64,000 bases of DNA from Takakia lepidozioides (lineage: Eukaryota; Streptophyta; Takakiopsida; Takakiales; Takakiaceae), in assembly GCA_030704615.1 (NCBI GenBank), contig CM060731.1:9424001-9488000 (forward strand), read 5' to 3'. Below the pieces are notes generated by a model. The model did not search any database and was not told the DNA's origin. It saw only the letters and a list, made by a program, of their open reading frames with translations. The translations under genes were made by a program, and so were the position numbers. Below are positions 11,043 through 22,175 of the stretch, piece by piece (position 1 is the stretch's first letter; every line of letters begins with the position of its first letter).

Positions 11043-12800
11043 ATGATATTAAGTCAAATAGAAGTCAACTGGAATTTGCGAGCTCTTGAAGCAAGTGATG
11101 TGACAGGGCTTAGGTTTCGGCTGGGAGCTCGCTCTTCTTGGGAGAGTCAGCTTTGTCTTAGCAGGCCGTGTTTCAATCTCTACCCGCTCGGCTCTGATTT
11201 TACAGCACGGAGCAGAGCTGGCATGAGTTTCTTAAAGATCCTTCACGATGGTGGGACAACCGCAATCGCAAGGTGTGGCTTTTTCTTAATGTACGATGTG
11301 AAGAAGTTTGTCCATCTTGCAAATGTGGGTTGTTGGCTCCTGTTAGTACCATGATTTGGTATTCTTCCTGATGTTTACAAGGTTCTTGGGAGAGTTAGCT
11401 TGGTCTTAGCAGGCCGTGTTTCAATCTCTGCCCACTCAGCTGCACCGTGGTGGTTCTCACTGACCAATCCGACATTACCTAACTACAGACACAAGCAACA
11501 CACACAAGAGGTCCTCTTGGGTTCATGGTCAGTCAAATCCTCCATGGGTCATGACACGAGGTCGAGGACAATGTGGTGAGGGCACCTTCTTCTTCGGGCT
11601 CCTGTTAGTACCATGATTTGGTATTCTTCCTGATGTTTCAAGGTTCTTGGGAGAGTCAGCTTGGTCTTAGCAGACTGTGTTTCAATCTTTGCCTGCTCAT
11701 CTGCACCATGTTGGTTCTCACAGACCAATCCGACATTACTTGACTACAAGACACAAGGAGCACACACAAGAGGTCCTTTTGGGTTGATGGTCTATGGGTT
11801 CTTCTTTGACCTATTTCAGCCTGTTTTTCCCTCTCATCAGACTCGGCCCTGAGATGCATATTGAATTATATGAGTTAGCTCGTTGCTCATTGATAAGTAG
11901 GGTCGGGGGTGTTTGCTGGAATGATTGCTGTATGCATGATTTTGTGCAGAGGCATAGATAGCCGAAGGAGCAGGGATAGAGTGTGGAAGAGGGCCAGATT
12001 TCAAGCTCCAGATTATCTATGATTCCATGTGGAAGGATAGATACAAGAAACCTGCATGGGTAGATGGTGAATTGGAAGCCGCAGATGTAGCGGCACAATT
12101 GATAAAATCAGGCACTGCTAATAAAGGCACCTTCTTCAACACATTTCACCCTGTTTTTCCCTCTTATCAAAACCGGCCCTAAATATCAATGTCTGCAAGT
12201 TAGCTGGTTGAGTGAATCTAGTTTGGAGTGACTTTGACATGATATTGCCAATGTGACAACAAGAAAATATCGAAAAACAGTTAACGGAGATGAGGGGAAG
12301 CTGTGGAATGAATACTTTTCTGACCCCAGTCAATGGTGGGACAACCGAGGCAAAAAGGTAAATGCCTGTTGGATTACAGTGAGTAGCAGATGCAATTGAG
12401 AATAAGAACTAGTGTGATAAGTTGAGTTGGGTGTTTGCTGGAACAAATGTAGGCTGTCATTGTCAGCTGTTAACTGCAATGCAAGGATATATACATGATC
12501 TGTGCAGAGGCATGGATAGCTGAAGGAGCAAGGATACAGTGTGGGTCCAGATCATCCAAGAGAGCCAGATTTCAAGCTCCACATTACCAATGATTCCCTG
12601 TGGAAGGATAGCTACAAGAGACCTGCATGGGTAGATGGTCATGGGTAGATGGTAGATAGTTTGGAGTGACCATGATACTGCCAAAGTGACAATAGGAAAG
12701 TATCCATAAACAGGTAACAGAGATGAGGAGAAGCTGTGGAATGAACTTTTCTGACCCCAGTCAATAGTGGGACAACAGAGGCAAAAAGGTGAATGCCTGT
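11043..12800 (+). pseudogene. Array of decayed OSB-type PDF-motif exons inside CACTA
   Basis: Recognisable half-motifs. First halves (F..DPS.WWDNR): 11221-11272, about 12294-12357 (encodes YFSDPSQWWDNRGKK before a GTA donor) and 12733-12790. Second halves (PDFK...LW...PAWV): about 11948-12083 and 12506-12640 (encodes DSLWKDSYKRPAWVDG). Both halves match exons of the gene at 33508-36686 and the array at 61.4-64 kb. Copies of an intervening block (CTTGGGAGAGTCAGCTTGGT) occur at 11383 and 11646 and again near the window end. No long frame remains. This material shows that the CACTA picked up part of a multi-PDF gene or its pseudogene. Confidence 0.7.
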
Positions 12801-12960
12801 TAGATTACAGAGAGTAGTAGACGCAATTCAGCATAGGCACTAAGGCAAACTCTCCTTCCCCGTAAGTGTGTGTTTTGGTATCTGAGCGAATAAATATGTT
12901 ATCTAAGAATATCATTTCAAAATTCGTTATTTAATAATGTGCCACTGGGTTGGTCAAAAG

Positions 12961-13048
12961 TAATAATAATAATAATTATTATTATTATTATCGTAATTAT
13001 AATAACAATAAATTTAATCCCCACCCCCCCCCCCCCCCCCCCCCCCCC
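12961..13048. repeat. TAA/TTA microsatellite followed by ~25-nt poly-C tract
   Basis: Alternating TAA and TTA trinucleotides (12961-12991) are followed by an AT-rich stretch and an almost uninterrupted C run at 13022-13048. The exact C count is prone to assembly error. Confidence 0.95.
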
Positions 13049-13076
13049 GCGACGCGTGTCAATTGATATGAGGAAC

Positions 13077-13182
13077 CACGTGTCAAAATCGCAATGCGAC
13101 ACGTGCTGACGTTTGATTCCCTCCTCTGTAGTTGGGATGGCGTCGCAGTCTGACACGTGGCGTGTTCTGTAGAGAGCACGTG
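13077..13182. promoter_or_regulatory. Cluster of four CACGTG G-box motifs
   Basis: CACGTG occurs at 13077-13082, 13100-13105, 13154-13159 and 13177-13182, mostly within ACACGTG(T/G) contexts like ABRE/G-box elements bound by plant bZIP and bHLH factors. The cluster lies near the right end of the CACTA and about 300-400 bp upstream of the TATA box of the MULE transposase gene. Regulatory function is inferred. Confidence 0.5.
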
Positions 13183-13480
13183 TCTCTCTTACACAGCGGC
13201 TGACATGGACCCGTTCAGTCATTCAGTAGAGCCAGCGTGTATGACTACCCCCACAGCTGCTCAGGCGCCACGTCACAGCCACGCTGGCGAGTCATATCTG
13301 CCATGCCACAACTGACTAGGGTTTTACGACTGTAGAGTCATGAAGTCGTAAATGGCTTTCATAACTGCATTTGCAGTCATAACATAAAGTCGTAAAAGCC
13401 GCAATCTGTTGTAGTGGTATGTTGTACTGTCTACCCAGCGGTTTGCAATTCGCCGTCACCGTCGCAATGCGGTCATTCGG

Positions 13481-13487
13481 TATAAAA
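13481..13487 (+). promoter_or_regulatory. TATA box of MULE transposase gene
   Basis: TATAAAA in a GC-rich setting, about 460 bp upstream of the ATG at 13950, leaving a long 5' leader that may contain an intron (an AG acceptor sits just before the ATG). Confidence 0.5.
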
Positions 13488-13949
13488 GTTTGTGTCGGCA
13501 ATGGTGATGTGTTGCACATATTCGTGTGAGGTGTCCCCCGGAGTGTCAGTGTTTGTGTTGTGCTCTTCTGGCACAACACAACCTCATTAGATTCGGGGTT
13601 TCCTGTTTACTGGTCTCCAGGGTCGTTGCCATCTTTCCATAATGGATGGTTTCATGTCATGTTGAGGGTTTGTTTTTCATCCAAATACAGCACGGCTTCT
13701 TGTGGCTTCTTGTCTTTGAAAACAATTTTTCTGGTTGGTGTCTCCCAGTGTGGCAGACTACGAAGTTCGGTGGAGACTTTCGCCGTGCATGTCATTTTTA
13801 CGTCCGTTGAATGCATCGCCCGCAGTTTTTGGGTCAGTGCTACCCTTACTCACCTCAGTTCGTTTGGGGTGGATCCCTTTTCGGGAATTGCGGGCTATCA
13901 GTTCGGGGGACCCTTTGTGGATCGCAACTTTGGGTCAGTTTAGGAAAAC

Positions 13950-16900
13950 ATGTCCAGGGAAGGAGATAGAGTCGCTCGATTTCATTCCAATGCAGATAGT
14001 TTTCCACTGACTGCCACTGCAGATGACGATGGGTTTGTAGTTGTTCATGAGGATGAGCTGGTTATAGTGTTCCCTCTGGAATTGGGTTCTCTACTTGTTC
14101 AAAAAGAGGTGTATGACGAGGATGGGAATTTGGATTCTGGGCACCTGGAGAGACCATTGGTTGGCGGGTGTGGAAGGAAGTGGAGAGTCCTTCCAGGCAC
14201 ATACCGCGTCCTTGGAAAAGAGAGAAGACAATCAGCAGGATCAGTACTTACCCCTGGCACTGCAGCATCGGTCGTGCAACAGAAGGACCCAGTTCATGTG
14301 AAACAAGAGGTGAGCACATCCACCACATTCGTGACTCTTTCAGACTCGTCCTCGGAGGATGTTTCTGAGATCCCTCCGCCAGTGCAGACTCCATTCTTGG
14401 ATAATGACGAATTGCAGGAGATAACGAGTGTCATTCCGAAATTGAAAGCCCTCGCCGGGGTGCCTGGGTGCAAGAGCGAGCTGCGTTTTGTTGATTGGGA
14501 GTCCCTTCGGGTGCAGCGGGTTCAATATGTGCCAGCAGAGTTTGATGGGGACATCTTGTTTGAGCTCAACCCTCCCACGTCTTCCAGTGGACTAGCTGGG
14601 CTTCTGCAGGGCATGGACGAGAAACATGACGGACACCCTTGGTGCAAGACAAAAACATCGAACATCCACAACGACATTGGATTGAAATTTCGAAGGTCGG
14701 TTTGCGTTGGGCATTGTAAGTGCGTGAATATTTCTTGCCCTCGCCTGAGAAACAACACTAAACCAAACGAAAGTGAGTGGGAAGGTGTGCCCCTGAATCC
14801 TTTCACCCCAGGGATTGCCCCTCCCAAGACCAATACTTTTGTGTGCAGGTTCTGCAAACTTTCCCCGTCCTGTGTTTCTGTGTACCACACTCGTATGTAC
14901 CAGGTGGCACACCGATGCAAGACAATGACTCATGCCTGCATTCATATGGGTACACCCGAGCATCTTGTGTCAAAAGAAAGTTGCAGGGATAGCGTGGACA
15001 TCGCTAGAAATCTGCTGAAGCAGGAGTTCCACAATGCCCCTTGTGCAACACCTTCTGCTATAGCGCTTGCAGCTAGCAAGGCATTCCTGGAAAAACACAT
15101 ACTGGGTGAAGGGGATGCGACACAACCAATGCTGGATGCAGATTCGCTTGATGCAGTGATGGACCATTTCTCCGTGTTGAGCTCTCCCAATATTCGAAAC
15201 CAGGTGAATGCACTCAGAATGGGCATAGGCAGTGCTGGATTCATGGACAACATTATAGACCTCAAACGGAGGAGTCGTTATGAATTCATTCAAAATAGTA
15301 TCTTCCCAGGCCAGGGCTCGTCCAAGGGGTATTTGTTCAAGATGTCCACAGTGGGCGAAGGCAGTGGTGTGAGCATAGTCCGCCGAATGCAACCTGGAGG
15401 AGATTTGGCTAAATGTTGGTTAATGTTACATCACTTCAAACGGGTGAAACCATGGCGTGCCATGTGTACGATCCAGCATACCAGCGTGTACTCTCCATAG
15501 CAATTTGTGATATGCAGTCGGAGGACACTGAATCCCAGATGCTCATGTGGTTCGCTCCTGGCCGTCATGTAGCGCAATGGAATACTGAACACAAATTTTG
15601 CGGGCTTCATGGCTGATAGACACAGACAAATTTCAATGCAGTGCGGCGTGTGTTTGGTTCGAGGGATCCTAAGGTCCCAATGGAAAATAGGGAGCGCACA
15701 TGTCTCTTCCATTGGAGTCAATCTCTGGCACGTCATACAAAGCGCTGCATTCGCCCTGACCTCCAGTTGGAGCACAGAAGGCTCTGCCTCAAGTACAAAA
15801 ATGCCACCTCAATGGGAGAAGCTGAGAGCACTTACCAAGCAATCCGGGCTTGGTGGTTCTCCTCTGGTGCTGCTATTGGTTTTCTGGCACTTCAGGTACA
15901 GACAGTGGGGAGCTTTCATGACGACGATAAGCCTCTTCAATCCCAGAAACACAAATTTCACTTTGCATCGTGCCTGTTCGTTTGGGGTTGTTGGATTGTC
16001 ACTTGCAGAACCTCTTCCATTTCCTTTCGTTCCTCACATTTGCATGCAATGCCTCATGCAGGACATGTCCTTGGAGGACTTGGCCGACATGCCATCCTGT
16101 AATTTGGCGGAGACTGTTCACAACGGATGCAGCAGTCTACCAAAGCAGGACGTGACTTGTATGTGGCCACTGTTGATGACATGGTGTGGGCACTTACACA
16201 ACAAACCAGGTACCGCAATTTTCTAATGGGACGGGGCGGAGGCAAGGGCCCTGATACGACTTTGTTGATGCTAAGGGCTACGAGTAGGTCTAGAGACCCA
16301 TCTAAGATGGCCAGAGCTCTGAACAGGTGCACTGAAGGCTCCCCTTTGCAATCCAGGGTCCCCCATTTGGAAGACGAGGAAAGATTTGGATCATGCAAAA
16401 GGAAATTGAACACTCCTCCAGGTTTGGATGGAGATTCCCATCGGCCGGACAGGGTCAATTTCTTTGTACCAAAGGAGTCTCCGGTGCAGACTAAGTCGTG
16501 TGCCCGCCCCTTCCCAGGTGGGTCCTCTTCCAGTGGAGCAGGTGCAGATCATGCAAGCACATCAGCAGAAATCCCATTGGAGGAGGTGGTGTCCTTGGTG
16601 CATGAATCTGATTGCATTGACAGTGAGTGGCATATAGAACGCACCCCACCAGGATCTAGAGTGGCTTGCATGGCAATTCGGACCCCCTCTTTCAAGAAAT
16701 GCAAATAAAAAATATGCAAAGGCTCCAGGGGGACTCCAGCTCCAACATTCACAGGGTTGTTCCGACCTTATCATAGTGGGGAGTCAAATGACCACAAGTT
16801 CTGGTTCTGCCCAGACGATATGGCACGATGCGTCAAGGGAACAGTTCATCCTTCGGTGATAATGAAGCCCCCCTCTCCCCCCAATTTGGCCTGTGAAACT

Positions 16901-17464
16901 TGGGACGTCGATGTCATCAACCGAGATAAGCATGCTGGAGGAGGGAGGGTTCCGTCTTGCACGGTCCCGGGTGGTGCCCTCATGCACTGTGGGCACAGAT
17001 GTGCCACATGCTCCGGCAATGCCTCCACCCGGTGCCGACTCCCACCCAACAAAAAGAGATGGAAAAATAGTGCGCCGTGTCGCTTCGGGTGCAGATCACG
17101 ACTGCAAGATGGAATCGGCTAGAATTTTGCAGGCTCGGGTGACTCGTATCACCGAAGTCCCTGGTATGGACGGATTTACACAGTGCTGTCTATTGGCTCA
17201 GTTCTTCATGACAAAGAATATCCGGTTACCGTGGGGAATTTCCCTACGTGCACTTGTCCGGATTTTGTAACGATGCGTGAGGGCGCTCTCGGCATGAGAG
17301 GGAAGTGGCCCCCCTGCAAGCATCAATATTATATATACCTTGTAATTATGTGCTGCGACGGTAAGAGAGACCAATTCATTCACCAAGCCACACTAGGCTA
17401 CAGAGAAGTCATCACCCTTCTGCAGCGGGACACCTCACGTAGGGCTCCGCCAGATTCTCTTTGA
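13950..17464 (+). pseudogene. MULE-type DDE transposase with SWIM zinc finger, frame-broken
   Basis: The first 516 codons (13950-15500) are open. They hold an acidic N-terminus and a Cys/His cluster around residues 252-323 (CVGHCKCVNISC, FVCRFC, then His/Cys), consistent with the zinc-binding DNA-binding domains found before MULE transposase cores. The core continues through shifts near 15420 and 15590 (MACHVYDPAYQRVLSIAICD; FMAD then NFNAVRRVFGSRDPKVPMEN) and has CLFHW and QAIRAWWFSSGAA. Later pieces are FWHFRYRQWGAFM, DLYVATVDDM (16127-16708) and the SWIM finger at 17183-17464 (CTCPDF and CKHQYYI, pattern CxC...CxH). The order core then SWIM fits MuDR-like transposases. At least five frame breaks make it non-functional here. 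Assignment to MULE is supported by the target duplication length and inverted ends. Confidence 0.75.
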
Positions 17465-17603
17465 ACACATACGAGCCATGCCCACTTCCCATGCTGGTTT
17501 CCAGGTTATAAAACTTTGCATTTAGGACAAACACATACATTTCGTTCACGGAACCAAGGAAAATACACATGCCATTCATTGTAAACGTCTATCTGTGAAT
17601 TGA

Positions 17604-17609
17604 AATAAA
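17604..17609 (+). terminator. Putative polyadenylation signal of transposase gene
   Basis: AATAAA about 140 bp after the stop codon at 17464, followed by a T/GT-rich stretch. Confidence 0.45.
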
Positions 17610-17789
17610 GTGTGTCAATCATTCTGAGCTCAAATCTGCCATATTTTTATATTCCTCTTTTTGTGCAGGCATTGCAGACATGGTGCATGGTGGCCCCCTT
17701 TGTTTTGTCCACGGTAATAGGCCCTCTTCCTGCAATCCTCGCCTATAGGACCTGCTTCTCCAGCAGATTTGTGCCGCTCACGCTTTGCT

Positions 17790-17847
17790 GCTACAACGTG
17801 AGCTCAGCTCCCAGGCTCACGGGGCTGGGCTAACGCCGTAGCTACGC
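17790..17847 (-). repeat. Right terminal inverted repeat of the MULE
   Basis: Read from the right end inwards, GCGTAGCTACGGCGTTAGCC is followed by CAGCCCCGTGAGCCTGGGAG, pairing imperfectly with the left end. A local palindrome CGTGAGC...GCTCACG (17797-17821) mirrors the hairpin of the left end. Confidence 0.62.
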
Positions 17848-19420
17848 TGCACCCCTCCTCATCGAGGGTTTTAACGGCACCAAGCACCAGGGGCTGGGCC
17901 CCGTGGTTTGGAAGATCTCAACGACGCTACAAAACAAAACAAACGTCTCACTTCATATATTGACTAGGGTAGCATGTGTGCCGTTGGCCCATGTGTCAAG
18001 CGTCATCTAAGCCCAAGTGCAATCTCATATGTATATAAGTGCGTCTCCTATGTCGAGGCCCAAACCGACCTCTAGGGTAGCTTGTGTTGTTGGCCCATGT
18101 GTGAATAATTGAAATCTAAGACCAAGTGCAATTTCCTATGTATCCTAGTCCGTCTCCTATGTCGAGGCCCATCTAAGCCCAAGTGCAATCTTTTGTGTAT
18201 CCAAGTGCATCTCCCGTGTTCAAGTGTCCACTGTCATTTAAGCCCAAGTGCAATTTCCTATGTATCCAAGTTCTTCTCTTATGTATCTAATGACATCTCC
18301 CACGTGCGTCTCCTATGTCGAGGCCATCTAAGCCCAATGTGCAATCTTTAATGTATCCAAGTGCATCTCCACTGTAGATGCCCAAGTGTCCACTGTCATT
18401 TAAGACCAAGTGCAATTTTCTTATGTATCCCAGTGCGTCTCCTATGTTGAGGCCCATGTGCGACCTCTAGTGTAGCCTATGCCGTTGGCCCATATGTGAA
18501 AAATTGAAATCTAAGCCCAAGTGCAATCTTCTATTAATGTATCCAAGTGCATCTCCCATGTAGAGGCCCAAGTGTGACCTCCCGTGTCCACTGCATCCCC
18601 AATGTGTCAACTTTAGCTATTTTTGCAATCTCCCCTGTCGAGGCCTCATATATCGATATATCCACTTTGCTATTTTTTGTGAATTTCCAGCGACCAAAAG
18701 TACTTGAAATTCCAAATCTCCCACATGAAGGGCCGATCATTGCTCCAGGAAAGCCCACTTTGCTATTTCTCTCCAGTTTCCAACGACCCAAAATCTCCTA
18801 CACCGCTGGTCCAAAAATCATGAGACCAAGCCGGTGCACCCCTCCTCGCCGAGGGCTTTCCGACGACACCAAGCTCCCGCGCTGGGCCCCGCGGTTTGGG
18901 AGATCTCAACGACACTACCAAACAAAACAAAACAAAACAAATGTCTCGCTTCATATATTGACTAGGGTAGCCTGTGCCGTTGGCCCAATTGTCCACTGTC
19001 ATCTAAGTCCAAGTGCATCAATATATGAAGCAAGCCATATCCAATCATTTTTTTCCACAGAGCCTACCACCAGATTTGAACCAACCTTTCCCTTGATATC
19101 TCTCCAGTCGAGGCTCCAACCATTGTCCCACGAATGCCCACTTTGCCATTTTTCCTATTTTTTGTGAATTTCCAGCGACCAAAAGTACTTGGAATTCCAC
19201 ATCTCCCTCACCGCTTGTCCAAAAATCATGAGACCAAGCGAGACACCCCTCCTACCCCTCCTCACCGAGGACTTTCCAACGGCACCAAGCACCCGCGCTG
19301 GGCCCGCGGTTTGGGAGATCTCATCGTCGCTACAAAACAAAACAAAACAAATGCATGCAATTCATGCAAGCCCTGCCCTCTAGTAATTATGAATAGATAG
19401 TAAAAATCTGGAAGATCACA
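17848..19420. repeat. Right target duplication and continuation of dispersed host repeat
   Basis: The right copy of the target duplication is 17848-17858. The repeat then resumes with TCATCGAGGG, the part missing after 1352. Blocks containing TCTAAGCCCAAGTGCAAT and GTCTCCTATGTCGAGGCC recur several times (about 18010, 18120, 18240, 18300, 18420, 18500), and two further full units with CATGAGACCAAG lie at about 18815 and 19225. A 206-codon frame at 18547-19167 runs across these blocks and is not a gene. Confidence 0.75.
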
Positions 19421-19429
19421 CTTAATAAA

Positions 19430-21670
19430 TATCGCGGTAACAGGATTTCAGCCCTGATTCACCCTGGTGGCATGCAGGGTAATATCCTCATAAGCATGCA
19501 CAAGAAGTTGAACTCCAGAGTTCAAGACCATGAAACTGTTCATCGAGGGGATGTCATTCTTAGAAATATGGACAGAATGTTTTGGTGGCAACTGTCTCGA
19601 TTGAATTGGAAGAGTAAATCGAAGAAAAAATAAAAGAAAGAAAAAGCAGTAAAGCGTCAAAAGCGGTTGAACCCTTTGCCTAGTCCTGCCTTGAGAAGGC
19701 AGGGCCAACAAACGTCTTGCTTCATGTATTGATAAGCCTAGTCCTAGCCGATGAGACCAACTAAAATCACACTGCCTCGTCCTGGAATGCTCTAGAACTA
19801 TGAGCAGGCCCACCCTTCTACTTCTATGCTACCCTCTACAGCTGCCCTCGTATTTCACCCATTCCAACAGGCATGCCCTCCATCCCCATTGGCCAGTCCA
19901 ATTTTCTCCCTTTTTTCGACCCTCAGGAACAGCCCTGCCAAGATTTGGGACCCTATATGTATTTCCGGTGCTGACTTCCTAGCGAAGGGGAGGGAGATAT
20001 AATGCTGCCTGCAATTCCTGACGGACAGCAACTATGCACAACCATTATAGACTACCCTCATGGAGGTAACTCCATGCAAATGGGTAGATATTTGCAGTAG
20101 GTCCCACAGTCTGTAGGCGTGGACGGTGCTGTAGAGATCTGCCATGCGGGCGCTGTGCTCTTGTAATGTTCTCCTGGAGATCTGCAACCATTGGTCGCAA
20201 AGGAGCAGGGGATCGACATCACACATCAGCTCGGAGAAGAGATGACGCCTTATATCAGGTCAGCAGATGAGGTGCTGTGACATTCTTCACCTCCCATGCT
20301 CTTCATGCTTGTTGCGTTTGCTTCTTTCTGCATCATTGGTGAGTTGCCCAGATGGGTTTGTTGTTGTGATTTCGCTCGTCGTCTTGCTAATTGATAACCC
20401 ACAGCTCGATTGTGAATGCAGAGTCTTGTCTGTGTCGCAGTGCCCATAACAATGTCCTGCCTTCGGGCAGCTTACATCCTCGGATTTGTGTCACATGTTC
20501 AGGTGGTGCATCTTACTGGCAGTAGCAGAATACTTTGACAAGCTCAGAATTTGGGGCACTCATTGGCCATTGAACATCAAGTTCGCTACGCCTTTCGTCA
20601 ACTCCTTTACAGTCATGGCTGCGTTGCCTGGATGCTTGCTTCAATGCCCACAACTGCGATGCTTCGCCATTGCCAACCCCTCTCAATCGGATTGCTTGAG
20701 GCCTTCTAGAGACCAGTTTTTCGCCAAGACACATATGCCCGTGGGAGCCACACCTTGCAGAGCCGCCTTTGAGAGGAACGGGAGCACTAATCCGCTGCAT
20801 TGCGCCGAGGACCTTACTCACACGCACACGGTTTGACTCTCTCTCTGTCTTTTTCCCACTCTCTCTAAGTTGGTGAGAGCGCACTCAGTTGATTGTAAGT
20901 GTGTCACTCTTTATCTTCCATTTGGGGACGCCGTGAGTTCTCTGTCCTTCTCTTCGAATTACACCTCGCGGATAACTGAATTCAATCACTCTGTCCAGGT
21001 GCTTCTGTGTTTGCTTGTGTCTCTCCATGTTTTCTGTCAGTCTTCGTCCCTCCCCCTTTCGCAGAAAACAATTTACTCTTTTCTCCGACCAACATATATA
21101 CCTTTGTCTGGTCTTTTAACCTCTCTTTCTTCCACACACACCTCTTTATTCCCATCTGCTCTTGTGACTCACATAAACTATTGGCCGCAGCTTTAATAGA
21201 AGAGTGCGTTCTAAATCCACCTTTCTACCTTAATTTTTTCTATGATCTTCTGCAGTTAGTATCTTTGATCCTCCGGGCGTTGCTTGTGGTGAAATCTGTG
21301 AAATCTGTAACTTAAAACATCTACGATTGGGTTATTGGAGGTATATGGGCATGTGATTCAGGTAAGCAACAAGTGGAGTCCATCTGGACTGAAATATCCG
21401 CTGTAATGTGTTTGTCAGCATCTTCATGGTCTTTCTGTCTTATTTCCTCCCCTCCTGCACAAGGTGGTGGGCGGATCAGCTAAGAGCCCACAATAATCAC
21501 ATCCATGGCTCCGCTATGATGCCTCTGCCTAATGGTAATTCGGAGGACAGCAGTCTTCTGAGGAAAATCTTTCACTGACACTGAAGTAGGTTCTTTTCCT
21601 GGCAGGTCTGGAAATGGTTTACTTAAGTCTGCAACTAGTGTACAACTAGACCACTTTTTTGTTGTTGCAG
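19430..21670. other. No gene assigned; possible 5' exons of the next gene
   Basis: No recognisable domain. A short exon-like segment starts at the ATG near 20002 (MLPAIPDGQQLCTTII) and ends at a GT donor near 20062; it could belong to the gene whose clear exons begin at 21671, but phase and homology are unproven. Confidence 0.3.
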
Positions 21671-22175
21671 GTTTTCCAGGATGACTTCAATGGCATTGTT
21701 TGTTACCTCACCGAGACGGGTGAAATTACGTGTGAGGGGTTTGATGAGGGCCCTCACTTCCAACCTGAGCAACACCAGACAAGGTACGGTCTCCTGCCAT
21801 TATGAGGATGCTCGTGCATAAGCGTAAGTGAAAGAAGATGAGTGCTTAACTGACAATGGTCGTTGTGATGCAAGCCTCCAGTTTAGGGTCATTCAGCCAT
21901 AAAGTCTCGCATGCTCAGTGAATACAGAAGCTCAAGTGGTTGTTGATGTTGGTTCTATAAGCCCTTTTAATTGGGGTTGGACTCCTATTGAACATCAGAT
22001 TCAGGCAACAAGCAGCTGTGACGTACCCAGGATTCTTATGTAGTTTTGTCACTGCTGTTGCGCAGGACTAAAGTTTCCAAGGGTCTTGATACAATTCTCT
22101 CCGCCCGTGTGATTCCTGGAGCTGAGCTGGGATACAAGTGCACAAGGGGGAGAATGGGAGAGATGGTTTGTGAAG
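21671..22175 (+). CDS. Two exons of an unidentified spliced gene (partial)
   Basis: Exon A 21671-21783 follows a TTGTTGCAG acceptor and ends at a GT donor. It encodes VFQDDFNGIVCYLTETGEIT then CEGFDEGPHFQPEQHQ. Exon B 22066-22175 joins in phase and encodes TKVSKGLDTILSARVIPGAE then LGYKCTRGRMGEMVCEG before another GT donor. Both are free of stops, have strong splice sites and codon-like composition, so they are real coding exons, of a soluble protein rich in Gly and acidic residues. I do not recognise the family. First and last exons are not located. Confidence 0.6.

Larger units (their letters stand above)
8921..13416. mobile_element. CACTA (En/Spm-type) transposon with captured gene fragments
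   Basis: Left end CACTACAACAGATTG at 8921 and right end with the reverse complement, CAATCTGTTGTAGTG, finishing at 13416. The terminal match extends to about 29 bp with two differences. The 3-bp direct repeat gta flanks both sides (8918-8920, 13417-13419), the duplication size of CACTA elements. Subterminal zones repeat short motifs such as GCAGTCGTAAAA and GCAGTCATAA. No transposase is recognisable, so it is non-autonomous. Interior: a tRNA-derived SINE-like piece, an O-methyltransferase gene fragment, PDF-motif exon fragments and a G-box cluster. Confidence 0.88.
1353..17847. mobile_element. Mutator-like DNA transposon carrying transposase and ParB-methyltransferase genes
   Basis: A 16.5-kb insertion inside the host repeat. 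The ends are imperfect inverted repeats. The best-matched stretch reads TGAGCCCAGAGGCGTGAGCC near 1369 and, on the other strand of the right end, TTAGCCCAGCCCCGTGAGCC. Both ends also contain local palindromes built on CGTGAGC. The cargo is a plus-strand MULE/SWIM transposase remnant (13950-17464) and a minus-strand ParB-like plus DNA methyltransferase gene (8529-2071). Without the later CACTA insertion at 8921-13416 the two start codons would lie about 0.9 kb apart, head to head. Both genes carry disablements, so this copy is old and non-autonomous. Element borders are inferred from the split repeat, the target duplication and the terminal repeats together. Confidence 0.72.

Noticed and set aside
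13950-17464. KDZ (Kyakuja-Dileera-Zisupton) transposase as an alternative label
   Set aside because: The order of DDE-like core then C-terminal SWIM finger, the CLFHW block and the 9-11 bp target duplication fit a Mutator-like element better.
18547-19167. 206-codon plus-strand frame
   Set aside because: It crosses units of a non-coding dispersed repeat whose other copies are not open; no domain.
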